A stretch of DNA of 64,000 bases from an uncultured Clostridia bacterium (GTDB lineage: Bacteria > Bacillota > Clostridia > Oscillospirales > Ruminococcaceae). Positions 27,566 through 36,971 of the stretch are shown piece by piece. A model generated the notes under the pieces. It ran no database searches. It had not been told where the DNA came from and saw only the letters and a program-made list of their open reading frames with translations. Location of the stretch: the NCBI GenBank assembly GCA_947627045.1, contig CANQUM010000006.1, positions 1 to 64,000 on the forward strand, written 5' to 3'. How positions within the stretch are numbered: the stretch's first letter is position 1; each line of letters begins with the position of its first letter. The position numbers were made by a program, and so were the translations under genes.

Positions 27566-28243
27566 TTATTTTGAATATTTTTTATATCCCGGATGCTTTC
27601 CGGTTACGCCGTACTGAGGACGCATACCTATCAGCCTGTCGATATTCTCTCTGGAAATATCCTTAACTCCGCCTAGAAGCCTTGCCACAAGCGAGATCTT
27701 AGCCTGAAGCTCCAAAGTTTCCATTCTGTAATATGCCGTGATAAGATCAGCCCCTACCGTCAGTGCGCCGTGATTTTCTAAAAGCATACAGTCATGCTCC
27801 TGCAAATATGGCTCGATCGCATCTGGCACCTCGTATGTAGAAGGTGTGCCGTAAGGCGTCAGCGGAACAGAACCTACTGCTATAACCGTTTCAATCATAC
27901 AGTAATCATCCATAGGGAGCTGTGCGCAGGCAAAGCCTGTTGCTGTAGGCGGATGAGCGTGAACTACCGCACCCACATCAGGTCTGTCGTGATAGCATTT
28001 TAAGTGCATCTTTACTTCACTTGAAGGACGCCAGCCATCTGCTGCGTCCAGAATATTGAATTCATCATCTATAAGCCCAATCTTATCGGGAGTGATAAAC
28101 GCTTTTGAAACTCCTGTTTGTGTTGCGAGGTATTTTCCATCGTCAACTTTTACGGTTACATTTCCGTCATTAGCCGCAACCCAGCCTTGCTGCCACATTT
28201 TGTGGCAAACATCAACTATTTGTTCTTTGATATCTTCATACAT
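27566..28243 (-). CDS. fucA: L-fuculose-phosphate aldolase (class II)
   Basis: A 225-residue zinc aldolase splitting L-fuculose 1-phosphate into dihydroxyacetone phosphate and L-lactaldehyde. Visible are the catalytic Glu in SSEVKMHLKCY (about residue 76), the zinc ligands in VVHAHPPTATGF and the third His in LLENHGALTVG, plus NDGNVTVKV near the N-terminus. The length is normal. It is first in the fucose operon. No lactaldehyde reductase, fucose permease or regulator lies in this window. L-ribulose-phosphate epimerase shares the fold, but the operon context favours FucA. Confidence 0.93.
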   Translation of the reverse strand: MYEDIKEQIVDVCHKMWQQGWVAANDGNVTVKVDDGKYLATQTGVSKAFITPDKIGLIDDEFNILDAADGWRPSSEVKMHLKCYHDRPDVGAVVHAHPPTATGFACAQLPMDDYCMIETVIAVGSVPLTPYGTPSTYEVPDAIEPYLQEHDCMLLENHGALTVGADLITAYYRMETLELQAKISLVARLLGGVKDISRENIDRLIGMRPQYGVTGKHPGYKKYSK

Positions 28244-28278
28244 AAATATTACGTCCTTTCAAATTCATATACATTATT

Positions 28279-28316
28279 ATTATACTTCATTTTATAAAGA
28301 TTGTCTATCAAAAGAC
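28279..28316 (-). promoter_or_regulatory. Promoter of the fucose operon
   Basis: On the minus strand TAGACA (28307-28302) and TATAAT (28284-28279) are 17 bp apart. A small dyad GTCT-N6-AGAC (28303-28316) overlaps the -35 box and could be an operator. Confidence 0.55.
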
Positions 28317-28368
28317 TATTGCTCGTATATAGAAAATTCACCATTATTTTTGTGAAATATTACAAAAA

Positions 28369-28395
28369 ATACTGCAAATATTATATTTGCAGTAT
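28369..28395 (-). terminator. Terminator of the PII-like gene
   Basis: A perfect 13-bp inverted repeat around base 28382 (ATACTGCAAATAT / ATATTTGCAGTAT); the minus strand continues with TTTTTTG. Confidence 0.85.
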
Positions 28396-28403
28396 GATAT
28401 ACA

Positions 28404-28835
28404 TTATTTTTTATGATTTTTAAAAGTATTTCGTTCGTTACTTTTATTATGAGATACTTCAATATTTGAGTCAAACTTTGAATCCAGACTGCCTTTTTTC
28501 TTTGTTCCTTCTACAAAATCAATTGGTACAGTAAAAAGGATCCCTGTGTTAGGCTTTGATAAATCGCCGACTGTGCTGTATATTACCCTTCTTGCAATAT
28601 CAAGCTGATCGTCTTTTATAACAGAAATTATAGTTTTGTTATCCTCTTCAGCACCACTGCCCGAAAACAAAGAACGAATAGAAGAACTTAAAAAACTGGA
28701 TTCCATTTTAGACAATGTCATCGCAAGTCCTGCCGAATCAATTATTGTTGCACCGCCTATTCCTGCCGCCGATAAACCTTCAAGAAGGTATTCAAGTGAT
28801 TCTATTTTATTTAGTATCAAAACCATCAGCTTCAT
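28404..28835 (-). CDS. PII-like nitrogen-regulatory family protein
   Basis: About 143 residues from ATG 28835, chosen because GGTGAT lies 5 bases upstream; longer in-frame starts up to 28877 lack a ribosome site. KLMVLILNKIESLEYLLEGLSAAGIGGATIIDSAGLAM matches the opening beta-alpha-beta of PII-like ferredoxin-fold sensors, and GILFTVPIDFVEG matches the closing strand. The central loop is rich in Ser and acidic residues rather than the uridylylated Tyr loop of GlnB. It carries a polar C-terminal tail of about 25 residues. The ligand (nucleotide or other) is unknown. Confidence 0.7.
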   Translation of the reverse strand: MKLMVLILNKIESLEYLLEGLSAAGIGGATIIDSAGLAMTLSKMESSFLSSSIRSLFSGSGAEEDNKTIISVIKDDQLDIARRVIYSTVGDLSKPNTGILFTVPIDFVEGTKKKGSLDSKFDSNIEVSHNKSNERNTFKNHKK

Positions 28836-28943
28836 ATTAATCACCATGCCTTTGCATTGCAAATACATACCTTTCATCAGATTTATAAGTAAGTTTCATC
28901 CTTCAGAGCCTTCTGTATATTTGAGAAAAGGAATCAAATAATT

Positions 28944-29861
28944 TTAGTTTGCTTTAAATACCGTTTTGATCTGTGATTTAAAGTTATCGTCAACAGTAAA
29001 TTTATATCCGTTTTCCGACCAAGTTCCTGTTGGTATAAGCGTATCGGAAGGATTATCAAAGTTATCCATTATATAATAATAGAAATCTTTTGTCTTATCG
29101 AAATCACCGGCATTAAAATTCTTCTCTGCCGATTCTTTAAGCAGTGTAGAATATATTGAATCAAGATTATCTCTTGTAGTTTGCAGTTTAAAGCCGCTGT
29201 TTATCAAACTCTTCATCATATCTCCTGCTGTCTGCACATTCTGAGAATATCCGTTTTTGTATTTTGGATATGTCATAAACAGTCTTATCTGATAACCCTG
29301 AAGAGAAATTTTATCGCCCTTTGAATAGTTTACAACATCGTCGGAATCATTATCAACATAATACATATTCTCTAAGACCTCATATGTAATGCTTCCGATA
29401 TTATCGCATATATTTTCAAAGCACTGCTCTCCCATTGACATATATCTGTCTATGTCAACACCAAGAATTTCAGATACAGTTTTTGTTGTTTCAGCAGCTC
29501 CGCTTGCTTTGAAAATCTGGTCCAATGTCTGGCTTGCACCATCAGCAGACGCTGTTGTATACGGAGACAGCGGAACGAGTATAATCTTTCCGTCCGCAGG
29601 CATAAATCTTGCAAGCATAGCGGCATCAAGATTATTGCCATCATTCTTGACCATATAGAAAAAAGTCTGATTGTTTTCCTCTGTTGGGTTGCTGTCAGCT
29701 ACAGAAACTGATGATGATATGCGCTCCGGCTCAAGAAGCATCTTATTCACTAAGCCTATTGCAATTGCACCGAAAATCAAAATGAAAACTATCATTGTCA
29801 AAAAATAAACAAGTGCAATCGGAGCCTGAGATTTTCTTTTTTTATTCTTTTTTTCCTCCAT
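28944..29861 (-). CDS. Membrane-anchored protein with divergent LytR-CpsA-Psr-like domain
   Basis: 305 residues. A basic N-terminus, one membrane helix (about 15-40), then an extracellular domain. NNLDAAMLARFMPADGKIILVPLSPYTT aligns in pattern with the LCP segment RSDTMML...ISIPRDT, and LGVDIDRYMSM, ICDNIGSITYEV and GDKISLQGYQIRLFMTYPKY with later LCP elements. The Arg and Asp residues that bind the polyprenyl phosphate in active LCP ligases are missing (LSPYT in place of IPRDT), so this is probably not an active ligase. The assignment is by pattern only; other extracellular folds are possible. Confidence 0.55.
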   Translation of the reverse strand: MEEKKNKKRKSQAPIALVYFLTMIVFILIFGAIAIGLVNKMLLEPERISSSVSVADSNPTEENNQTFFYMVKNDGNNLDAAMLARFMPADGKIILVPLSPYTTASADGASQTLDQIFKASGAAETTKTVSEILGVDIDRYMSMGEQCFENICDNIGSITYEVLENMYYVDNDSDDVVNYSKGDKISLQGYQIRLFMTYPKYKNGYSQNVQTAGDMMKSLINSGFKLQTTRDNLDSIYSTLLKESAEKNFNAGDFDKTKDFYYYIMDNFDNPSDTLIPTGTWSENGYKFTVDDNFKSQIKTVFKAN

Positions 29862-29976
29862 AAAATTCTCCCCTAAAACATTAATTCATTTAAACATCGT
29901 TATTTTTAAATTAAAATGATTTTAAATACTTGAAACTTGTCTTTTAAAGGTGTAAACTAAATAGGTCAGTTAATAT

Positions 29977-30528
29977 CTATTTTAAAATAGGAGCATTGTT
30001 TTTAACATCAATTATATGAACATCAATACCTTTTCTTAAAGCATAATTAATAGTCTGCCCTGTTCCGCTCCTGTAATTATCTACGACAGCGATTATTTTT
30101 GAAGAATTATCAACCATAAAACGGTTTCTGTTCTGCATACAGTTTTGCGTATACTTGTCTTCCAGAATATAAACCTTGTCAGCAGATGCAACTATATTGT
30201 CATACTCCCATTTTTCAGAGCTTCTAAGTTTTTTTCCGTGTCCGTCATACGGAATTGCACATATCAGTTTTAAATTCGGGTTTTTAACACGCTTTTCGTA
30301 TATATATCTAGCCGCCCAAAGGTCTATACCCCTTGCCATTCCCGTTATAAAATTGGTATAACCGTTTTCAATAGCGTCTTCTATCTCAAAATACAGCATA
30401 CTTATAAGCCGTCTTATCTGCGGAGAGTTTATATTTCCCTTTTGAGCCAGCTTTTCAGGTCTGTGCCCGGAAAAACAGCAAGTATGATTTATGTCAAATC
30501 CATCATTTGTTATTGTAATCGTTGCCAA
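29977..30528 (-). CDS. YpsA/DUF1273-like SLOG-fold protein
   Basis: About 183 residues from TTG 30528, preferred because GAGGGG lies 6 bases upstream; GTG 30546 has none. CCFSGHRPEKL and GMARGIDLWAARYI followed by LICAIPYDGHGKK are signatures of the DUF1273/YpsA branch of the SLOG (Rossmann-like, DprA-related) superfamily, which binds nucleotide-derived ligands. In Bacillus YpsA affects cell division and shape. It is a single gene divergent from alr. Confidence 0.82.
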   Translation of the reverse strand: MATITITNDGFDINHTCCFSGHRPEKLAQKGNINSPQIRRLISMLYFEIEDAIENGYTNFITGMARGIDLWAARYIYEKRVKNPNLKLICAIPYDGHGKKLRSSEKWEYDNIVASADKVYILEDKYTQNCMQNRNRFMVDNSSKIIAVVDNYRSGTGQTINYALRKGIDVHIIDVKNNAPILK

Positions 30529-30654
30529 AACTTTCCCCTCTAACACCGCTGACGGCAGTAATTATTATAAAATATGCTTTTATATAGCATATCACAAACT
30601 AGAAAAATTATCAATAGCCAGTTATAAAAAGAAATACAAAGAAAGGAAATTTTT

Positions 30655-31821
30655 ATGTCTTATTTAAAAAGAGCGTGGACGGAAATTCACTTAGACCGAA
30701 TTAAAGCTAACATAGAAAATTACAGAAAATTCTTAAAGCCTGAAACTGAACTTCTATGTGTAGTTAAAGCAAACTGCTACGGAAACGGCGACGATGCTGT
30801 TGTTCCCTATCTTGAAAATGAACTTGGTATAAATTGGTTTGCGGTATCTAATATAGAAGAAGCAAAGCATTTAAGAGATATAGGTATTTCAGGTGAAATA
30901 TTGATTTTAGGTTATACGCCTCCCGAATACGCAAAAGAACTTATTGATTATGATATTATTCAGGCTCTTACAGATGAAAGCCACGCCGAAGAACTGTCAA
31001 AATGCTCTCCTGTTGGAAAGCGTGTACGCGCACACTGCGCACTTGATACCGGTATGACCAGAATAGGCGTTTGCGAAAGCACTATTGAAAAGTCTTGCGA
31101 TACTATTGAACGAATTTCTAAATTAAGAGGAATACAGCTGGAAGGTATTTTCACACATTTTGCGTCTGCTGACAGCGATGATGAAGACGATATAAATTAC
31201 ACAAAAAAACAAGCAGAACAAATTACATACGCTGCAAAAGAGTTGAAAAAACGTCTTGTTGTATTAAATCAGATACACTTTCTTAATTCTGCGGGAGGGG
31301 TATATCATTCAAACGGCGAAAGCACCCTCGCAAGACTCGGAATAATTATGTACGGACTAAAACCGAATTCTGCACTTGACGTTCCTTTTAAGCTTGAGCC
31401 TTCTCTTGATTTCAAAGCCTGTGTATCAATGGTAAAAGAAGTTGACAGCGGTGTGTTTGTCAGCTACGGAAGAACTTATACAACTTCAAAGCACACAAAA
31501 ATTGCAACTATCCCCGTCGGATATGCTGACGGCTATCCTAGATTTTTGTCGAATAAAGGAGAGGTTTTAATTCACGGAAAAAGAGCCAAAATAATCGGCA
31601 GAGTATGTATGGATCAGCTTATGTGTGACGTAACAGGAATTGATGTTAAAGTTAATGATACTGTTACGCTTATAGGAACGGACGGAAATGAAACAATCAC
31701 CGCAGACGATATAGCCGATATTGGCAGTACTATCGGATATGAAGTCATATGCAATATTTCGAAACGTGTTCCCAGAGTTATTTATAATAACGGCAGACAA
31801 ATCGACATTTTAAAGTATTGA
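30655..31821 (+). CDS. alr: Alanine racemase
   Basis: A 388-residue PLP enzyme making D-alanine for peptidoglycan. The PLP Lys is in LLCVVKANCYGNG (about residue 38; the family usually reads KANAYGHG, so a His is replaced by Asn). The second catalytic residue, Tyr, is in SYGRTYTT near 271. TIPVGYADGYPR and GRVCMDQLMCDVT are typical. The length is normal, and AAAGGAAA precedes the ATG. Serine racemases share this family; without a vancomycin cluster, alanine is the better call. Confidence 0.92.
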   Translation: MSYLKRAWTEIHLDRIKANIENYRKFLKPETELLCVVKANCYGNGDDAVVPYLENELGINWFAVSNIEEAKHLRDIGISGEILILGYTPPEYAKELIDYDIIQALTDESHAEELSKCSPVGKRVRAHCALDTGMTRIGVCESTIEKSCDTIERISKLRGIQLEGIFTHFASADSDDEDDINYTKKQAEQITYAAKELKKRLVVLNQIHFLNSAGGVYHSNGESTLARLGIIMYGLKPNSALDVPFKLEPSLDFKACVSMVKEVDSGVFVSYGRTYTTSKHTKIATIPVGYADGYPRFLSNKGEVLIHGKRAKIIGRVCMDQLMCDVTGIDVKVNDTVTLIGTDGNETITADDIADIGSTIGYEVICNISKRVPRVIYNNGRQIDILKY

Positions 31822-31847
31822 TTTGTGGTTTTTTACATATCAAACTA

Positions 31848-31876
31848 TTGACATTTTTTTAATAGTATAATATAAT
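31848..31876 (+). promoter_or_regulatory. Promoter of the zinc-ribbon protein gene
   Basis: TTGACA (31848-31853) and TATAAT (31871-31876), 17 bp apart, 35 bp upstream of the start at 31911; a second TATAAT overlaps at 31866-31871. Confidence 0.8.
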
Positions 31877-31910
31877 TTTGTTAAATAATTGCTTATTGGA
31901 GGACTTTAAA

Positions 31911-32855
31911 ATGCCAAAATTCTGTACCCAATGCGGTTCGCAGCTGAATGATGACGCATTGTTCTGCAGCTCATGCGGAGCAAAGGTTATCGGCACTAAC
32001 GAGACTGCAGCTGAAAACACGTCAAGCAAACCTGTTAATAACGGAACTGATGAAGTAAAAGCTGAAAAAAATACATCTGCCGATAATGAAAATACATTAA
32101 CAGAAAAAGAAAACAGTGAAACATCAAATGAACCTGATTCAGCAGATAAAAATGACAAACCCTCCGATAATATTACTGATAATGAAACTGTTAATAACAC
32201 ATCTGTACAAGAAACACCTGAAACCAAACAGCCCTCAGATGGGCCTACTGCAATTGACAAGGGCATTGCCTTTGCCAAAGACAAGATTGGCGACAGTTAT
32301 GATAAATTCAAAACAAGCCCTAACCGAGACAAATATATCGGATTTTCTGCTATAGGAATAGTACTTATCGTAATTATATGTCTTTTAGCATCTGTTTTTT
32401 CCGGCGGCGGCTATAAAAACGCCGTTAAAGATTATATGAGTGCCGTTGAAAACGGAGACTTTGATGACTATGCAGATTCTCTGCCTAAAATAATTTATAA
32501 ATCAGTTCTTAAAAATCAATACGACGGCGACAAAGCTGATATGAAAAATGATTTTGAAGAACAGCAAGGTGATTTATCATCTGTAATCGACGATATTGAT
32601 TATGATATTTTAGACGTTGACAAGATAGATGCCGATGATGTCGAGGAAAGCCTGAGAGAACAATATGAGGTATATGTTGATAAAAAAATCAAGGTTTCAA
32701 AGGCTTATCAGGTAGATGTTAAAATAATTGCCGAATTAGACGACGACTTTGACGATACGGAAAACAGAATCAGGCAAACTCTTATTGTTGCAAAAGTAAA
32801 CGGCGATTGGGGAGTAATTAATAGTCCTATTGCCATACTAAATAACTTACTTTAA
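31911..32855 (+). CDS. Zinc-ribbon single-pass membrane protein
   Basis: 314 residues from ATG 31911 (TTGGAGGACTTTAAA upstream). Residues 3-25 form a double-CxxC zinc ribbon (FCTQCGSQ...FCSSCGAKV). A Ser/Thr/Asp/Asn-rich disordered linker follows (about 28-125), then one membrane helix (about 145-165) and an extracellular acidic domain of about 150 residues (YKNAVKDYMSAVENGDFDDYADSLP), similar in pattern to nuclear-transport-factor-like repeats of surface proteins. The function is unknown. Confidence 0.75.
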   Translation: MPKFCTQCGSQLNDDALFCSSCGAKVIGTNETAAENTSSKPVNNGTDEVKAEKNTSADNENTLTEKENSETSNEPDSADKNDKPSDNITDNETVNNTSVQETPETKQPSDGPTAIDKGIAFAKDKIGDSYDKFKTSPNRDKYIGFSAIGIVLIVIICLLASVFSGGGYKNAVKDYMSAVENGDFDDYADSLPKIIYKSVLKNQYDGDKADMKNDFEEQQGDLSSVIDDIDYDILDVDKIDADDVEESLREQYEVYVDKKIKVSKAYQVDVKIIAELDDDFDDTENRIRQTLIVAKVNGDWGVINSPIAILNNLL

Positions 32856-32885
32856 GATGAAAAATCATATATATGGTATTCCTTT

Positions 32886-32922
32886 AAAACAGACGCTCAA
32901 GATTTAGAGTGTCTGTTTTTTT
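32886..32922 (+). terminator. Terminator after the zinc-ribbon protein gene
   Basis: Stem AAAACAGACGCTC (32886-32898) / GAGTGTCTGTTTT (32907-32919) with one G-U pair, then a T-run. Confidence 0.88.
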
Positions 32923-32924
32923 GC

Positions 32925-32953
32925 TTGCGTTTTCAAGCCATTTATAGTATAAT
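32925..32953 (+). promoter_or_regulatory. Promoter of zapA
   Basis: TTGCGT (32925-32930) and TATAAT (32948-32953), 17 bp apart. Confidence 0.65.
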
Positions 32954-33001
32954 AATGTGAACATAAAACGCTGATTTATTTGGATAGAAAGGATTTTTCA
33001 A

Positions 33002-33511
33002 ATGGCTAATATATTTAAAATCAAAATTTTTAATAAGGAGTACAGCATACAAACAGAGGAGTCGGAGGAATATACAAAAGAGCTGGCTGCTACGCTTAAT
33101 AAAAAACTGTATGACATCGTTCAGGGAACATCTCACATGACTCCTGTTGACGGTGCTGTATTAGTTGCTCTAGACTGCCTTGACAGATCACTTAAAACCG
33201 ATATTGACATTGACAAAATAAGAGGTCAGATCAAGGATTATGTTGACGACGCAGCAAAATCGGCAGAAAAGCTTAAATCAGCCAACGAAGAAATCTCAAT
33301 GCTTACTGCAAAAATTGCACGGCTTGAGGACGAGCTTAGAGAAGCAAACAGATTATTAAACCGTCAGGGATTATCACGTCAGGGAACAAAGCAGAAATTC
33401 AATCCCGACTATGACAGATATACAAAAAATGTGAACGAGCCTAAAGGTGATAAAACAACATTTGTTCCGACAAAGAACGGACAAACATCATTCTTTAATA
33501 AAGATAAATAA
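33002..33511 (+). CDS. zapA: Cell division protein ZapA
   Basis: 169 residues. The N-terminal ZapA domain (NIFKIKIFNKEYSIQTEESEEYTKELA, about 1-45) is followed by the long helix and a coiled coil (about 75-120, KLKSANEEISMLTAKIARLEDELREANRLL) and a basic disordered tail. ZapA bundles FtsZ filaments at mid-cell. It is longer than the minimal ZapA because of the tail, as is common in Firmicutes. AGAAAGGA precedes the ATG. It is followed 35 bp later by the U32 gene, a frequent neighbour. Confidence 0.88.
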   Translation: MANIFKIKIFNKEYSIQTEESEEYTKELAATLNKKLYDIVQGTSHMTPVDGAVLVALDCLDRSLKTDIDIDKIRGQIKDYVDDAAKSAEKLKSANEEISMLTAKIARLEDELREANRLLNRQGLSRQGTKQKFNPDYDRYTKNVNEPKGDKTTFVPTKNGQTSFFNKDK

Positions 33512-33546
33512 CTTAAAAAACATTTTAGGCTGTAATGGTGATCGAT

Positions 33547-35616
33547 ATGGTAGAAATACTTGCACCCTGCGGAAGTTACGAGTCGCTTATCGCTGCTGTA
33601 CGTACCGGAGCAGACGCTGTTTATGTCGGTTCTAAAATTTTTTCTGCAAGGCAGAATGCCAAAAACTTCGACAGAGAAGAGCTAAAATCCGCTGTTTCAG
33701 AATGTCATAAACACGGTGTTAAAATATATCAGGCTGTCAACACGGTGATTTTAGATTCTCAGTTAAATGAGCTTTCAAACGAATTGGAATTTGCTTGCGA
33801 AATAGGTATTGACGGTCTTATCACTCAGGACTTATGCCTAATAGAGTTTATAAAAAAGGTTTGTCCAAAAATGCCTGTTCACGCGTCGACGCAAATGACT
33901 CTGCATACAAAAAACGGCGTGCTTTTCGCCCGTGAGCTGGGTTTCTCCAGAGTTGTTGTTTCAAGAGAAGTCTCAAAAGAAATTTTAACCGAGCTTTGCA
34001 GTCTGAACATTGAGATAGAAGCCTTTGTTCACGGCGCTTTGTGTATGTCTGTATCAGGACAATGTTTTCTGAGTGCTATGATTGGTTCACGCAGTTCAAA
34101 CAGAGGTCTTTGTGCAGGTGCGTGCAGGCTTCCTTTTTCAGCTGATAAAAACAAAGACAGCTATGCTTTGTCGCTTAAAGATATGTCATATATCAAATAT
34201 TTGCAGGAGTTTAAAAACATCGGCGTTTCGTCTTTTAAGATAGAAGGGCGTATGAAGCGTCCCGAATACACTGCTGCTGCAGTCAATGAATGCAAAAGGG
34301 CATTAGAAGGTATGCCTCCCGATATAGAGCTTTTGAAGTCTGTTTTTTCACGGAGCGGCTTCACCGATGGTTATTACACAGGCAAACTGGGTAAAAATAT
34401 GTTCGGAATAAGACAAAAAGACGATGTTATATCTGCAAATGATGTACTTCCCGAACTTAAAAGCATATATAAAAATGAAGTAAAAAAATATAAAATAGAT
34501 TTTGACATTTATATTCATTTTGACAAACCGATAATTCTTCGTGCTGAATCTAATGGGTGTAAAGCCGTTATAACAGGAGAGCCTCCGCAAAGAGCGCTCA
34601 ACCGCCCTATTGACAATGAATTTATTTCAAAACAGCTTTCTAAGCTCGGCGGAAGCCAATATGAAACCGGAAAAATACACTGTGATATTGAAAAGGGCGT
34701 TATGGTTTCTGCGTCAGTAATTAACAAATTAAGAAGAGATGCTGTTTCAGCTATAGACAAGGCTGTTTGCGAAAAAAACACGAAAGTCATACCTTTTAAT
34801 AAGGAAAAAGCAGCAAATATAATTTCAAATTTAAACCTAAAGTCAGACAATGATATAAAAAGCCCTAAAATCAGAATTTCTCTAAGAAAGATAAATGTTT
34901 TAAACGACATTGATATAACAGAGATAGAACTTGTTACCATACCTATGTATGAGATAGCCTCTTTTACCTGCGAATTGAACGACAAGCTAAAGGATAAAAT
35001 ATGTATATCTCTTCCGAGATATATGCACAACGAGCAAAAGGTTATAGATGAGGTCAAGAGCTTAAAGAACAAGGGCTTTTTAAAATATGAAGCTACTAAC
35101 CTTGCACATCTGAGAATTTTAAACAAGCTAAGCCTTGAGATCCATACAGGGTTCGGACTTAACATAACAAATTCGCTTGCTTTGGAAGCTTTAGAAAAAT
35201 ACAATGTAAAAGACGCAGTCGTTTCATTTGAACTCAAAACAAGCGAGATAAACCGTTTAAAGAGTTCTTTAAACTTCGGCATCATATCTTACGGAAGACT
35301 TCCTCTTATGCTCTGTGTAAACTGTCCGATAAAATCGTCTGTCGGCTGCAAAAACTGTAAAGGTTATTTAACCGACCGTACTAACCGCAGATTTAAAGTA
35401 AGGTGCAATAAACAATACGGATATTACGAGCTTTTGAATTCAGAAACTCTTTATCTTGCAGACAAGCTAAACGAGCTTAAGAATATATCGTTTCACACTC
35501 TTTGTTTTGACGATGAAACAGGAAAAGAGATAAACGATATAATTGACTTATATAAAAACAACTTGCCCTGCAAGGGCTCTTTTACAAGAGGTCTTTATTT
35601 CAGAGGTATAATTTAA
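33547..35616 (+). CDS. Peptidase U32 family protein
   Basis: About 689 residues. The preferred start ATG 33547 gives MVEILAPCGSYESLIAAVRTGADAVYVG, the usual U32 opening; ATG 33535 is in frame and also possible. The family signature is complete: EAFVHGALCMSVSGQCFLSAM, followed by GLCAGACRLP with the conserved Cys residues. A C-terminal region includes CVNCPIKSSVGCKNC, a further Cys cluster. Characterised U32 proteins (YegQ/RlhA, TrhP, UbiU/V) turned out to be iron-sulfur RNA- or quinone-hydroxylation proteins, so rRNA or tRNA hydroxylation is more likely than proteolysis. Confidence 0.9.
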   Translation: MVEILAPCGSYESLIAAVRTGADAVYVGSKIFSARQNAKNFDREELKSAVSECHKHGVKIYQAVNTVILDSQLNELSNELEFACEIGIDGLITQDLCLIEFIKKVCPKMPVHASTQMTLHTKNGVLFARELGFSRVVVSREVSKEILTELCSLNIEIEAFVHGALCMSVSGQCFLSAMIGSRSSNRGLCAGACRLPFSADKNKDSYALSLKDMSYIKYLQEFKNIGVSSFKIEGRMKRPEYTAAAVNECKRALEGMPPDIELLKSVFSRSGFTDGYYTGKLGKNMFGIRQKDDVISANDVLPELKSIYKNEVKKYKIDFDIYIHFDKPIILRAESNGCKAVITGEPPQRALNRPIDNEFISKQLSKLGGSQYETGKIHCDIEKGVMVSASVINKLRRDAVSAIDKAVCEKNTKVIPFNKEKAANIISNLNLKSDNDIKSPKIRISLRKINVLNDIDITEIELVTIPMYEIASFTCELNDKLKDKICISLPRYMHNEQKVIDEVKSLKNKGFLKYEATNLAHLRILNKLSLEIHTGFGLNITNSLALEALEKYNVKDAVVSFELKTSEINRLKSSLNFGIISYGRLPLMLCVNCPIKSSVGCKNCKGYLTDRTNRRFKVRCNKQYGYYELLNSETLYLADKLNELKNISFHTLCFDDETGKEINDIIDLYKNNLPCKGSFTRGLYFRGII

Positions 35617-36971
35617 GATAAATTATTTCTGTTAAAATACCTGTTTGTTTCGTTTACAACTTCTTTAGATAAAACAAACAATGCTATCAGATTAGGTATA
35701 GCCATAAGACCATTAAAGGTATCTGAAATTTCCCATACAAATTCAAGACTGGAAACGGCTCCGAGATAAACAAATACGCAGAAAATTATTTTATAAATTT
35801 TATTCTTTGCACGGGGAAACAGATAGCAAAAAGCATTTTCACCGATAAACGACCAGCCTATCAATGTGGCTAACGCAAACAAAACGATCGAAACAGAAAC
35901 AAAATATCCGCCGAAGCTGCCAAATCCGCTTTCAAATGCTCTAACTACTATTTCTGCACCCTCGTCTTTTGCAAGAGGCGTTCCGCTTACAAGTATTACA
36001 AGCGCTGTTATCGTACAGACTACTATAGTGTCGATAAACACTTCAAATATTCCCCAAAAGCCCTGTTCGACGGGTTGTTTGATATTTGACGAGGAATGAA
36101 CGCTGACTGTTGAACCCAGCCCTGCTTCATTTGAAAACACGCCCCGTCGTATGCCGATAGACACCGCTTTTTTTAATCCTGCACCTGCTATACCTCCTGC
36201 TGCTGACTTAAAACAGAATGCGTTTTTAAAAATAGATAAAAACTCGGGCAGAAGTCTTTTATATTTTAAACATAAAATTATAACAGCTCCTGCTAAAAAG
36301 AAAATTGTCATAAAAGGAACGATAAGCTCACATACGCTTTGAGTTCGTTGTGCCCCGCCGAGCATAACTATTAAAACAAACATAAATAATACTATGCCGC
36401 AGCAGACCTTCGGTATATGAAAGCCTTGAGAAAGCGATGCAGAAATAGAATTTCCCTGTGCCATATTTCCCATTCCGAATGACGCTAAAACGCAAAACAA
36501 CGCGAATAATTTTGCGAGGGGTTTTGCTTTCATTCCCTTTTCTATGTATGTATATGCACCGCCGGTTATTCTGCCGTTTTTGTCTCTTGTTCGGTATAAA
36601 ATCCCGAGAACATTTTCTGCATAGGCTGTGCTCATACCTAAAAATGCACACACCCACATCCAGAATATTGAGCCGCTCCCGCCAATAGCCAATGCAGTTG
36701 CAACGCCGACAATGCTTCCTGTGCCTATTGTTGCGGCAAGTGCGGTCGAGAGACTTCCAAACTGTGATAGGCTGTGCTTCCCGACAGATGTTCTTGTTTG
36801 TTTTTTAAAAAGCGACAGTAAAGTTTTCTTTGTGATTAATTTTATTTTTATAAATTGAATACCCTTTAATCTCAACGTAAAATATATGCCTACAAACAAA
36901 AACGCACTGAGCGTAAAAGGTCCCCATACAAAGGAATTTATTTTCTCATTAAAATCTATAATCAGATTCAC
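35613..36971 (-). CDS. Sodium:alanine symporter (AGCS family)
   Basis: About 452 residues from GTG 36971 (GGAG 8 bases upstream); GTG 36980 is an alternative. It is polytopic, with about ten helices. The family motifs GSIVGVATALAIGGSGSIFWMW, AYAENVLGILYR, GGAYTYIEKGM and GIRRGVFSNEAGLGSTV are all present. It takes up alanine or glycine with Na+. Its stop overlaps the stop of the convergent U32 gene by four bases, leaving no room for a terminator between them. Confidence 0.93.
   Translation of the reverse strand: MNLIIDFNEKINSFVWGPFTLSAFLFVGIYFTLRLKGIQFIKIKLITKKTLLSLFKKQTRTSVGKHSLSQFGSLSTALAATIGTGSIVGVATALAIGGSGSIFWMWVCAFLGMSTAYAENVLGILYRTRDKNGRITGGAYTYIEKGMKAKPLAKLFALFCVLASFGMGNMAQGNSISASLSQGFHIPKVCCGIVLFMFVLIVMLGGAQRTQSVCELIVPFMTIFFLAGAVIILCLKYKRLLPEFLSIFKNAFCFKSAAGGIAGAGLKKAVSIGIRRGVFSNEAGLGSTVSVHSSSNIKQPVEQGFWGIFEVFIDTIVVCTITALVILVSGTPLAKDEGAEIVVRAFESGFGSFGGYFVSVSIVLFALATLIGWSFIGENAFCYLFPRAKNKIYKIIFCVFVYLGAVSSLEFVWEISDTFNGLMAIPNLIALFVLSKEVVNETNRYFNRNNLS

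Noticed and set aside
34515-35285. 256-residue hydrophobic antisense frame inside the U32 gene
   Set aside because: No ribosome site, and the sense frame carries the complete U32 signature.
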